Positions 1 through 5,113 are shown, counted from the stretch's first letter. The stretch: DNA of 7,007 nucleotides from Candidatus Bathyarchaeota archaeon (GCA_015520475.1 WAQA01000027.1:1-7007), one strand, 5' to 3'. Notes: generated from the sequence alone by a model not told the origin. Translations and numbers: made by a program.

Positions 1-91
1 CCACAGAAGATACCCTCGTATCCGCCGATCACCTTTATGATGGAATATCCATCATAAAGGTGATCGGCGGATACGAGGGTATCTTCTGTGG
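1..91. repeat. Perfect 44-base inverted repeat with 3-base loop at window edge
   Basis: Bases 1-44 are the exact reverse complement of 48-91, separated only by the loop ATA at 45-47. All 44 pairs match with no mismatch. The right arm continues into an open + strand reading frame that ends at 174, so the right arm looks like genuine coding sequence and the left arm like a copy of it folded back. The repeat begins at base 1, where a read-through or fold-back chimera at a contig end would sit. A natural perfect hairpin of this length with so short a loop, inside a gene, would be genetically unstable. I therefore infer an assembly or amplification artefact. A real terminal hairpin or a recent inverted duplication remains possible. 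Confidence 0.95.
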
Positions 92-176
92 GTTGAGCGC
101 TGTCTACCTTGCAGTTGCAGAGATCCTAAATGAAGTGTTCGGCAGAACGGTTCTGCCCATCGGAAAGGTTAAATGA
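3..176 (+). CDS. 3' end of an unrecognised protein-coding gene (partial)
   Basis: A reading frame is open from the window edge to tandem TGA TGA stops at 174-179. The trustworthy part begins at about base 48 and encodes roughly 42 residues, including GGYEGIFCGLSAVYLAVAEI and ending LPIGKVK. The GC-containing codons and the small-residue/hydrophobic helix pattern look like a real globular C-terminus. Residues from 3-47 come from the left arm of the edge palindrome and are probably not part of the true protein. I do not recognise the family from this fragment. It converges on the downstream oxidoreductase gene, so it is not in the same operon. That this is a genuine gene end is fairly likely; the function is unknown. 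Confidence 0.55.
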   Translation, partial: TEDTLVSADHLYDGISIIKVIGGYEGIFCGLSAVYLAVAEILNEVFGRTVLPIGKVK

Positions 177-190
177 TGAGTGTATTACAC

Positions 191-195
191 AAAAA
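191..195 (-). terminator. Possible archaeal T-run terminator for the Gfo/Idh gene
   Basis: Read on the - strand this is a run of five T followed by GTGT, about 80 bases past the oxidoreductase stop. Archaeal termination usually uses short U-runs without a strong hairpin. The run is short and other sites are possible, so this is a weak call. Confidence 0.25.
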
Positions 196-201
196 TCCAC
201 C

Positions 202-211
202 TTAATTTTTT
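202..211 (+). terminator. T-rich terminator-like run after the edge gene
   Basis: TTAATTTTTT contains six consecutive T at 206-211, about 30 bases beyond the tandem stop of the + strand partial gene. It lies in the gap between two convergent genes, where terminators are expected. The archaeal RNA polymerase terminates at such U-tracts. There is no strong stem directly before it. Confidence 0.4.
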
Positions 212-228
212 AGATTTGTAGGGTTCGT

Positions 229-249
229 CCTTTAACATGGAGGTTAAGG
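229..249. repeat. Small imperfect hairpin between convergent genes
   Basis: CCTTTAAC (229-236) and GTTAAGG (243-249) pair as a seven-base-pair stem with one bulged T and a six-base loop. It sits 24 bases past the stop of the oxidoreductase gene on the - strand and could slow the polymerase or protect the transcript 3' end. Imperfect stems this small also arise by chance in AT-rich spacers. Confidence 0.3.
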
Positions 250-272
250 CTTCCTCTTCAATAGTTCTCTAC

Positions 273-1265
273 TTAAAGTGGATATCTAAGTCTCTCCGTA
301 CCTATAACCTTCCCTTCCTTCAGTGATAATCTTGCAGCTTCGAGAGTCCACATTGTTCTAAGAACGTCCCTTCCTGAAGATTCCGGTTCCCTTCTATTCC
401 TCATGGCTGATGCAAACTCTCTTAATGCAGCTTCAATTCCTTCCTCGCGGCTGAGCGGTGTCTGAATAATCTGCTCTCCAACCTTCACGTCAACGGCCTC
501 TCTAACGGTTATTGTTCCTTCAGTCCCTATTATTGTACTGTCCCAGAAGGTGTGTTGGGAGTTCAGTGATAGGATAACTGTTGCTATGGCATTGTTGGAG
601 AGTTCCATTTGAATAGAGATCTCATCGTAATCTCTCCAGTATGGATTATTGATTGTTCCCTGAGCGTAAACCTTCCTTGCCCTCTGGTTTAGATGCCACA
701 GGGTTACATCTACCTCATGACTTCCTATTCCGAAGAGTAGGAATCCGCCTGTAACTTCAGGCTTATCAGCCCATGATATGGGCGCCTTCTTAGAGTATCT
801 GAACCTTCTACGGATGATGTTCCGCGGCTCCCCTATCACACCTTTCTCGATGAGCTCCTTAACCTTCCTGTTGCATCTCCTAAACCTTAAGGTCTGCTCA
901 ACCATAAGTATTAGGTTCCTCCCTTCAGCTGCTTTAACCATCCTCTCAGCCTCCTCCAAGGAGATCGCTAAAGGCTTCTCGACCATGATATGCTTATTCT
1001 TCTCAGCGGCTTTAATAGCAACTTCAAAATGTAGATTATGCGGTAGACAGATGATGACGGCGTCTATATCAGCCTCTTCAATCGCTTCTACATATGAGGT
1101 GTAATGCTTCTCGGCTCCGTACATCTCAGCATATCTCTTAGCTCTCTCCTCAACAATATCTACGGTGGCTACCGGCTTCAGATCCTCTATATGTCGCATC
1201 GCATCTAAATGATACTTAGCTATCTGTCCACATCCTATAATCGCTATTCTATAAGGGTTGGACAT
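273..1265 (-). CDS. Gfo/Idh/MocA family NAD(P)-dependent oxidoreductase
   Basis: The 330-residue product has the usual length and two-domain layout of Gfo/Idh/MocA dehydrogenases, which oxidise or epimerise sugars, inositols and related polyols with NAD(P). It has an N-terminal Rossmann fold with a dinucleotide loop at GCGQIAKYH (residues 11-19), the acidic end of beta-2 at D36, and the family signature EKPLA (96-100) with catalytic-type K97. The C-terminal substrate domain carries GIGSHEVD (179-186) with H183. In the usual GGGxLxDxGxH motif an aspartate lies four residues before the histidine; here that position is G179, so one member of the standard catalytic set is missing. There is no signal peptide, so it should be cytosolic. 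The ATG start is fixed by a strong SD five bases upstream. It stands alone, convergent with the edge gene and divergent from thpR, so its substrate cannot be inferred from context. The family call is secure; the reaction is unknown. Confidence 0.93.
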   Translation of the reverse strand: MSNPYRIAIIGCGQIAKYHLDAMRHIEDLKPVATVDIVEERAKRYAEMYGAEKHYTSYVEAIEEADIDAVIICLPHNLHFEVAIKAAEKNKHIMVEKPLAISLEEAERMVKAAEGRNLILMVEQTLRFRRCNRKVKELIEKGVIGEPRNIIRRRFRYSKKAPISWADKPEVTGGFLLFGIGSHEVDVTLWHLNQRARKVYAQGTINNPYWRDYDEISIQMELSNNAIATVILSLNSQHTFWDSTIIGTEGTITVREAVDVKVGEQIIQTPLSREEGIEAALREFASAMRNRREPESSGRDVLRTMWTLEAARLSLKEGKVIGTERLRYPL

Positions 1266-1270
1266 TATAT

Positions 1271-1280
1271 CTCCTCCCCC
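1271..1280 (-). promoter_or_regulatory. Strong ribosome binding site of the Gfo/Idh gene
   Basis: On the - strand this reads GGGGGAGGAG, ending five bases before the ATG at 1263-1265. It is an excellent match to the archaeal anti-SD and fixes the start codon. Confidence 0.8.
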
Positions 1281-1301
1281 TAACAGAATCTTTAATTGTT
1301 A

Positions 1302-1313
1302 AGATACTTAAGT
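1302..1313 (-). promoter_or_regulatory. Probable TATA box of the Gfo/Idh gene
   Basis: The - strand reads ACTTAAGTATCT; its first eight bases, ACTTAAGT (1306-1313), form a perfect palindrome. A TATA box centred here would place transcription start near 1282, giving a leader just long enough to carry the SD at 1271-1280. A second AT-rich stretch at 1288-1300 is closer but would put the start inside the SD. Assigned by position and base composition only. Confidence 0.4.
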
Positions 1314-1315
1314 TG

Positions 1316-1360
1316 AGGGGTCGAAGTCAGCGGCTCTATGCCTTCCCGGCCTAGACCCCT
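1316..1360. repeat. Seven-base-pair stem enclosing GC-rich spacer
   Basis: AGGGGTC (1316-1322) pairs perfectly with GACCCCT (1354-1360) around 31 bases that can form inner GCC/GGC hairpins (for example GGC 1332-1334 with GCC 1340-1342). A competing stem pairs GGCCT (1348-1352) with AGGCC (1379-1383). The segment is clearly richer in GC than its AT-rich flanks and lies between two divergent genes. It could be a small structured RNA, a regulator-binding region or chance. The 45-base outer hairpin is too short for a tRNA, and I see no canonical C/D or ACA box. Confidence 0.35.
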
Positions 1361-1390
1361 TTACGGAAGCCTTTCCAGAGGCCACCCTCA

Positions 1391-1401
1391 ATCCTAAGGA
1401 T
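1391..1401. promoter_or_regulatory. 11-base dyad beside the thpR TATA box, possible operator
   Basis: ATCCT-A-AGGAT is a perfect dyad with one central base. It ends three bases before the TATA-like stretch of the thpR promoter, where archaeal regulators or the BRE/TFB contact lie. No regulator gene is adjacent, so a regulatory role is only suggested by position. Confidence 0.25.
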
Positions 1402-1403
1402 GG

Positions 1404-1415
1404 ATAAAGATTAAT
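1404..1415 (+). promoter_or_regulatory. Probable TATA box for the thpR-cca cluster
   Basis: ATAAAGATTAAT is the best box A-like stretch upstream of thpR. A start of transcription about 25 bases on, near 1434, would give a leader of about 25 bases containing the GGTGGAGG ribosome site and the TTG start at 1459. This geometry argues against the earlier TTG at 1429 being the start. Confidence 0.45.
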
Positions 1416-1440
1416 TCTAGTAGGTTCATTGAGTATACTA

Positions 1441-1448
1441 GGTGGAGG
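1441..1448 (+). promoter_or_regulatory. Ribosome binding site deciding the thpR start
   Basis: GGTGGAGG lies ten bases before the in-frame TTG at 1459. It is the strongest SD-like sequence in the leader and supports starting thpR there, not at the TTG at 1429. Confidence 0.6.
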
Positions 1449-1458
1449 CTGCAGATAC

Positions 1459-2019
1459 TTGTCAACCGTTAGAAGTTTCATATCCTTCGATGTTGACAGT
1501 GAAGAGGTTATAGATAATATAATGAGGGTTCAGAATGTTCTTCTTGAGACCGGAGCTGACTTGAAACTGGTTAAGCCTGAGAATATCCATGTAACAATAA
1601 AGTTCCTCGGTGAAGTGCCGAGCACCATGATAGATAATATATATGAGGTGTTAAGGGATGTATCCTTCACACCCTTCAAGATCAGAGTGAAGGGTTTAGG
1701 ATCTTTCCCTAACTTTAAAGTTGTGAGGGTTGTATGGGCTGGTATAGTGGAGGGCTGCGAGGATCTCAGAGAGATTCATCTCCAAGTTGAGAGGGGCCTT
1801 CGCACTTTAGGGTTTAAACCTGACCCTAAAGGCTTCAGTCCACACTTGACGATAGCGAGGGTGAGAAGTGGACGTAGAAGGGACCTGTTAATCAAATGTA
1901 TTAAGCGGATGTGCGATTATGAATTCGGCGTTGTTGAGGCGAGATGTTTGAGGCTTAAGAAGAGCGTGTTAACTCCGAGGGGTCCAGTATACTCTGTCTT
2001 AAGGGAGGTCTGCCGTTAA
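1459..2019 (+). CDS. thpR: RNA 2',3'-cyclic phosphodiesterase (2H family)
   Basis: The product belongs to the 2H phosphoesterase family once called 2'-5' RNA ligase (LigT). The physiologically relevant reaction is thought to be hydrolysis of RNA 2',3'-cyclic phosphate ends to 2'-phosphates. From the chosen start it has 186 residues, normal for the family. The two catalytic HxTx motifs are HVTI (residues 44-47) and HLTI (129-132), one in each half of the bilobal fold. RSFISFDV near the N-terminus and the C-terminal SVLTPRGPVYSVL are also typical. The start is TTG at 1459, chosen because GGTGGAGG lies ten bases upstream and family members begin a few residues before the RxFIxxD strand. An alternative TTG at 1429 would add ten residues rich in glycine that do not fit the family. 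It is followed after 38 bases by cca and is probably co-transcribed, consistent with a shared role in RNA 3'-end metabolism. The product is cytosolic. Confidence 0.92.
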   Translation: MSTVRSFISFDVDSEEVIDNIMRVQNVLLETGADLKLVKPENIHVTIKFLGEVPSTMIDNIYEVLRDVSFTPFKIRVKGLGSFPNFKVVRVVWAGIVEGCEDLREIHLQVERGLRTLGFKPDPKGFSPHLTIARVRSGRRRDLLIKCIKRMCDYEFGVVEARCLRLKKSVLTPRGPVYSVLREVCR

Positions 2020-2057
2020 GTTTATCTCTCTTTAGCGTCCGCCTATAAGTCGGATGG

Positions 2058-3485
2058 ATGATGAAGGAGAAGTATTCGGATATCTTAATGGTCTGCGAGG
2101 AGGCTCTTGAGAGGGCTCTTCCAAAGGATGAGGAGAGATCCGAGACTCTAAGATTCTCCAGAATGATAGTTGAGAGGCTGAGTAGTGAACTTTGCAGTGA
2201 AGGCTTAAAAGCTGAGGTTCAGCTTCAAGGGTCAATAGCCAAGGACACTTGGCTTTCAGGAGAGAAGGACATCGACGTCTTCATACTGCTTCCAAAATCT
2301 TATCCTAGAAGTGTCTTCAGAGACGTTTTGGAGGTGGTTAAGAGGGTTGCCGGGGACAGATGGGTGGAGGCATACGCTGAACATCCATACATCGAGGCTA
2401 GAATAAACGGTTACAGAGTTGATTTTGTCCCCTCCTTTAAGATTGAGAGATCCTTGGATGCCAAGTCCTCTGTTGATAGAACCCAGCTCCACACAAGATA
2501 TGTGAAGGAGAGATTGAATGATAGGATTAGAAGGGAGATCATACTGCTCAAGAGATTCATGCATGGAATAGGAGTTTATGGTGCTGAGATAAAGGTTGGG
2601 GGTTTCAGCGGTTACCTATGTGAGATCCTAACGCTCCATTACGGATCCTTCATTAGAACTATTGAGGCGGCCTCTAAATGGCGTAGGAGAGAGATCATCG
2701 ATATAGAGGGGTACTATAGGGGACGGGAAGAGGATGCTCTAAGAATATTCCAAGACAACCTAATAGTGATTGATCCTGTTGATAGGCGGAGGAATATAGC
2801 CTCGTCGGTGAGTGAGGAGAGGCTTAACGAGTTCATAGCTGCCTCGAGACGTTTCATGGAGAACCCAAGCATCAACTTCTTCTATCCAGATAATCCCGAA
2901 GCGCTATCCGCTGATGCACTGCTAAAACTTATGAGGCGGAGAGGAACAAGCTTCATATTTCTGAAGGTCTCCGCTCCAAAAGTTGCACCTGACATCCTAT
3001 GGGGTCAAATATACAAGTCTAGGAGAGCTCTGAGAAAACTCCTTATCCAGCATGACTTCTCAATCGTGAGGGATGGCTGCTGGAGTGATGAGGAAAGGAA
3101 CATAGTGTTCCTCTTCGAGTTGGATAGGCGTCTACTCCCCTCCGTGAAGAGGCATGTAGGCCCGCCAATCTTAAAGGTTGAGGATTCCGAGAGGTTCCTG
3201 CATAAACATCTAGGTTCAAGTGAAAGGCTCTCCGGTCCATACATAGAAGGAGAACGTTGGATAGTTGAGGTTAAGAGGAACTATAGGGATGCAGCCTCAC
3301 TTCTCAAGGACAAGCTAAAATCTGGAGGGCGAAGTATAGGTGTGGCAAGCCTAATATCCGAAGAGTTAAGGAAGAACTTCGACGTGATGGCTGATGAGGA
3401 GATAATAGACTTCTACAGGATGAATAGTGAATTCGCAATTTTCCTAACCGAATATTTGGATGGGAGGCCTAGATGGCTTAGATAA
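2058..3485 (+). CDS. cca: CCA tRNA nucleotidyltransferase, archaeal class I
   Basis: This enzyme builds or repairs the 3'-terminal CCA of tRNAs from CTP and ATP without a nucleic-acid template. The 475-residue protein has the class I archaeal architecture. The N-terminal nucleotidyltransferase head has GSIAKDTWLSGEKDIDVFI (58-76), whose D71 and D73 bind catalytic metal, and the third carboxylate is D122 in YRVDFVP (119-125). The central domain carries TRYVKERL (146-153), VGGFSGYLCEILTLHYGSF (180-198) and DPVDRRRNIASSVS (239-252). The tail domain includes ILWGQIYKS (313-321), HVGPPI (366-371) and SGPYIEGERW (392-401). It is slightly longer than the usual 440-460 residues. It starts at ATG 2058, immediately followed by a second ATG; there is no clear SD, so translation is either coupled to thpR or leaderless from a local promoter. 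All catalytic residues are present. The enzyme acts in the cytosol. Confidence 0.97.
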   Translation: MMKEKYSDILMVCEEALERALPKDEERSETLRFSRMIVERLSSELCSEGLKAEVQLQGSIAKDTWLSGEKDIDVFILLPKSYPRSVFRDVLEVVKRVAGDRWVEAYAEHPYIEARINGYRVDFVPSFKIERSLDAKSSVDRTQLHTRYVKERLNDRIRREIILLKRFMHGIGVYGAEIKVGGFSGYLCEILTLHYGSFIRTIEAASKWRRREIIDIEGYYRGREEDALRIFQDNLIVIDPVDRRRNIASSVSEERLNEFIAASRRFMENPSINFFYPDNPEALSADALLKLMRRRGTSFIFLKVSAPKVAPDILWGQIYKSRRALRKLLIQHDFSIVRDGCWSDEERNIVFLFELDRRLLPSVKRHVGPPILKVEDSERFLHKHLGSSERLSGPYIEGERWIVEVKRNYRDAASLLKDKLKSGGRSIGVASLISEELRKNFDVMADEEIIDFYRMNSEFAIFLTEYLDGRPRWLR

Positions 3486-3504
3486 AGAATCTTTTGATCC
3501 AGAA

Positions 3505-3514
3505 TACTTTATGA
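3505..3514 (+). promoter_or_regulatory. Possible internal TATA box before the kinase gene
   Basis: TACTTTATGA is centred about 28 bases before the ATG at 3538, the spacing expected for a leaderless archaeal transcript beginning at that codon. It lies 20 bases past the cca stop. The kinase may therefore have its own transcript in addition to read-through from cca. Based on position only. Confidence 0.35.
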
Positions 3515-3537
3515 TGCTACTCTTATGTGGGAACGTT

Positions 3538-4299
3538 ATGGGCATAATCGTTGACCTTAAAGATCTGGTTCATGGAAGATATCCGCAGATAATCTGCTAT
3601 CCAAGATTCGAGTATGAGGAGTTGAGGCGTAGAATAGTCGAGCTGAGATCCTTGAATGTTGAGATGTTAGAGTTCTCCGGTAGGAGTGAGGTTGCTGGAT
3701 TACCTATCCTTGGGAAGGGATGCGTCAGCCTCGTCCTATTAGCTCACCTTAAATGTGGGAGGGCTGCTTTGAAGGTAAGGAGGGTTGACTCGGGCAGAGA
3801 GAGTATGAACCATGAAGCTAGGATGCTTCATCTCGCAAATTCAGTTGATGTTGGACCTAAAATAATAGACTTCACCGAGAACTTCCTTTTGATGCAGTAT
3901 ATTAACGGTTTTCCCCTAAGAGAATGGCTTGAGAAGTCAGATCCATCAGCAGATGAGGTTCGTATGCTCCTAAGGGAGATACTGGAGAAATGCTGGAGGC
4001 TTGATGCTATAGGCCTGGATCACGGTGAGCTGAGCAGGGCGTCAAAGCATATAATCGTTGACTTCAGTAATAGAGCGCAGATAATCGATTTTGAATCGTC
4101 AAGTACGAATAGGAGAGTCTCTAATGTAACCTCTATATGTCAATATCTCTTCTTAAGAGGAGAGATAGCCGATATAATTGGGAAGATGAACATTAAACCT
4201 GGAAGGAAAAGGTTACTGGCCGCGTTGAAGGCTTATAAGAGAAATCCTTCGAGGATGATGCTTGAAGAAATATTCAGGGTATGCGAGGTTACTGTTTAG
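3538..4299 (+). CDS. Predicted RIO/Bud32-like protein kinase (COG2112-type)
   Basis: The 253-residue product resembles the archaeal 'predicted Ser/Thr protein kinase' family COG2112, whose substrate is unknown to me. Visible parts are a short N-terminal segment with YPRF; a nucleotide-binding loop LGKGCVSLV (58-66); ALKVRR with the ATP-contacting lysine K79; a helix-C-like glutamate E93 in NHEARML; a hinge around LLMQYINGFPL; a catalytic-loop-like LDHGELSRASKHIIV (160-174); and the metal-binding motif IIDFESSS (182-189). Against Bud32 (HGDLTTSN), the catalytic aspartate position is E164 and the asparagine position is not conserved. The DFG glycine is E186, which I believe is usual for this family. 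I chose ATG 3538 because family similarity begins there and a TATA-like box lies 28 bases upstream. ATGs at 3511, 3514 and 3460 are alternatives; the last would overlap cca by 26 bases. Its stop overlaps that of the convergent eL38 gene. The position after thpR and cca suggests a translation-linked target, but this is inference. Confidence 0.82.
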   Translation: MGIIVDLKDLVHGRYPQIICYPRFEYEELRRRIVELRSLNVEMLEFSGRSEVAGLPILGKGCVSLVLLAHLKCGRAALKVRRVDSGRESMNHEARMLHLANSVDVGPKIIDFTENFLLMQYINGFPLREWLEKSDPSADEVRMLLREILEKCWRLDAIGLDHGELSRASKHIIVDFSNRAQIIDFESSSTNRRVSNVTSICQYLFLRGEIADIIGKMNIKPGRKRLLAALKAYKRNPSRMMLEEIFRVCEVTV

Positions 4300-4490
4300 G
4301 CCTCAACAATTCTACACTTCAATTTTTTGATCATCTCTTCAGCCTTCAACTTGTTAATCTTCAATGTGTAAAGTGCTCTTCGCGTCCGAAGCTTCAACTT
4401 AACAATCTTCCCCAGCCTCTTAACTATGCAGAATTCAGCCTTTTCTGAAAGTTCAATGAACCTCTCCGGATTCGAGATTTCAACCGGCAT
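4296..4490 (-). CDS. Large-subunit ribosomal protein eL38
   Basis: This 64-residue basic protein matches the eL38 (L38e) ribosomal family of eukaryotes and some archaea. It begins MPVEISNPERFIEL, like the MPxxI...F start of eL38, and contains the best-preserved block LKLRTRRALYTLKI (residues 32-45), comparable to the VKFKVRCSRYLYTLVI region of eukaryotic L38. KAEEMIKKL follows, as in the KAEKLKQSL helix. eL38 binds 23S/28S rRNA on the large subunit. The start at 4490 is preferred to an in-frame ATG at 4505 because GGGGGG lies seven bases upstream and family proteins begin with MP. The gene is convergent with the kinase; the two stop codons share bases, giving a four-base overlap. Its presence points to an archaeon of the TACK side. 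The call rests on recalled family sequence; small size lowers certainty slightly. Confidence 0.85.
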   Translation of the reverse strand: MPVEISNPERFIELSEKAEFCIVKRLGKIVKLKLRTRRALYTLKINKLKAEEMIKKLKCRIVEA

Positions 4491-4497
4491 AACATAA

Positions 4498-4503
4498 CCC
4501 CCC
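4498..4503 (-). promoter_or_regulatory. Ribosome binding site deciding the eL38 start
   Basis: On the - strand GGGGGG ends seven bases before the ATG at 4488-4490. It overlaps the alternative upstream ATG at 4503-4505, which therefore has no SD of its own. This supports the shorter, MP-initiated protein. Confidence 0.5.
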
Positions 4504-4570
4504 ATTAAACATGTTATATCCTTTTGCTTCGGATTCGGTGGCGGAGATGCCGATAATACTCTAAGGTCGA

Positions 4571-4588
4571 CTATATACAGATTTAAGT
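4571..4588 (-). promoter_or_regulatory. Probable promoter of the eL38 gene (box A-like)
   Basis: The - strand reads ACTTAAATCTGTATATAG, two box A-like stretches (CTTAAAT and TATATAG). Transcription would start near 4545-4560, leaving a leader of 55-70 bases before the eL38 start, unusually long for such a gene. A nearer AT-rich site, GGATATAACA (4512-4521), would give a nearly leaderless message instead. Which one is used cannot be decided from sequence. Confidence 0.4.
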
Positions 4589-4618
4589 AATGTTGGGTGA
4601 GGGGGTGGATGATTCTTC

Positions 4619-5113
4619 CTAAACCAGCGTCTTCAAAGTGTCCTGGAAGAGCTTCTTTACCGCTTCTATCCTGGACTTCTGCGCTAATATGTCTTCAGTA
4701 ACTAGATCCAGGGCTTCTTCTGGGCACCACTCGACGCACTTCGGCTTTCCATCACAGAGATCACATATAAAGACGACTTTCCTTTCTGGATGAAGCATTA
4801 CAGCTCCGAACTCGCATGCTTCGATGCACCATCCGCATCCGTCGCATCTATCCTCATCAACAAGTATTATGCCGTTCTCTTCTGACTGTGTCAATGCATC
4901 TCTTGGACATGCAGCGACACATGCCGGATCCTCACATAGCCTGCATGTAACAGCTAGATTCACAAGCTGGTTTATCCTAACAACTCTTATCCTTGACTTT
5001 AGAGGGTTGAATGCTCCTTCCTTCTCTATGGCGCATGCGTATTCGCATACTTGGCATCCTACACATTTATCCGGGTCTGCTGAGACAAATCTCTTCTGAT
5101 GAATCTTCACCAT
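4619..5113 (-). CDS. Ferredoxin-like four-[4Fe-4S]-cluster electron-transfer subunit
   Basis: The 164-residue protein carries four complete cysteine quartets: C17/C20/C23/C27, C57/C60/C65/C69, C90/C93/C96/C100 and C117/C120/C126/C130. These sixteen cysteines fit four [4Fe-4S] clusters in the fold shared by HycB, HydN, FdhB/DmsB-type subunits and the small subunits of some AOR enzymes. There is no twin-arginine signal, other signal peptide or membrane helix, so it should act in the cytosol. The gene starts 16 bases after the AOR stop, with GGTGAGGAG spanning that stop as the likely SD, so the two genes form an operon and are probably translationally coupled. The inferred role is to carry electrons between the AOR tungsten/[4Fe-4S] centre and ferredoxin or another acceptor, as in the heterodimeric WOR5-type and bacterial AOR systems. 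The cluster content is clear; the partnership is inferred from position. Confidence 0.93.
   Translation of the reverse strand: MVKIHQKRFVSADPDKCVGCQVCEYACAIEKEGAFNPLKSRIRVVRINQLVNLAVTCRLCEDPACVAACPRDALTQSEENGIILVDEDRCDGCGWCIEACEFGAVMLHPERKVVFICDLCDGKPKCVEWCPEEALDLVTEDILAQKSRIEAVKKLFQDTLKTLV

Noticed and set aside
778..1104. 108-codon open frame on the + strand
   Set aside because: It lies wholly antisense to the clear Gfo/Idh gene; its product is low-complexity (Ser/Leu-rich) with no family features.
1300..1440. Possible tRNA or C/D-box RNA in the divergent spacer (a TTCGACC T-loop-like string and a CTGA box on the - strand)
   Set aside because: The outer stem spans only 45 bases, there is no D-arm or anticodon arm, and no C box (RTGATGA) lies at a proper distance. 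Kept only as an unspecific structured region.
1429..1458. Extended thpR N-terminus from TTG 1429
   Set aside because: It would place the strong SD GGTGGAGG inside the coding region and add a glycine-rich stretch not seen in the family; the TTG at 1459 fits better.
2044..2049. TATAAG just before cca as a promoter
   Set aside because: It is only about 12 bases from the ATG, too close for an archaeal TATA box, which needs roughly 25 bases to the transcription start.
2256..2564. 102-codon open frame on the - strand
   Set aside because: It is antisense to the most conserved catalytic part of cca and has no start signals or recognisable motifs.
4505..4618. Possible tRNA in the spacer, suggested by CCGAATCC on the - strand
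   Set aside because: No complementary T-stem, no acceptor stem and no anticodon arm can be drawn around it.
4824..5099. 91-codon open frame on the + strand, rich in His and Ser
   Set aside because: It is the complement of the cysteine-rich ferredoxin-like gene; the His/Ser richness is an echo of Cys and acidic codons on the other strand.
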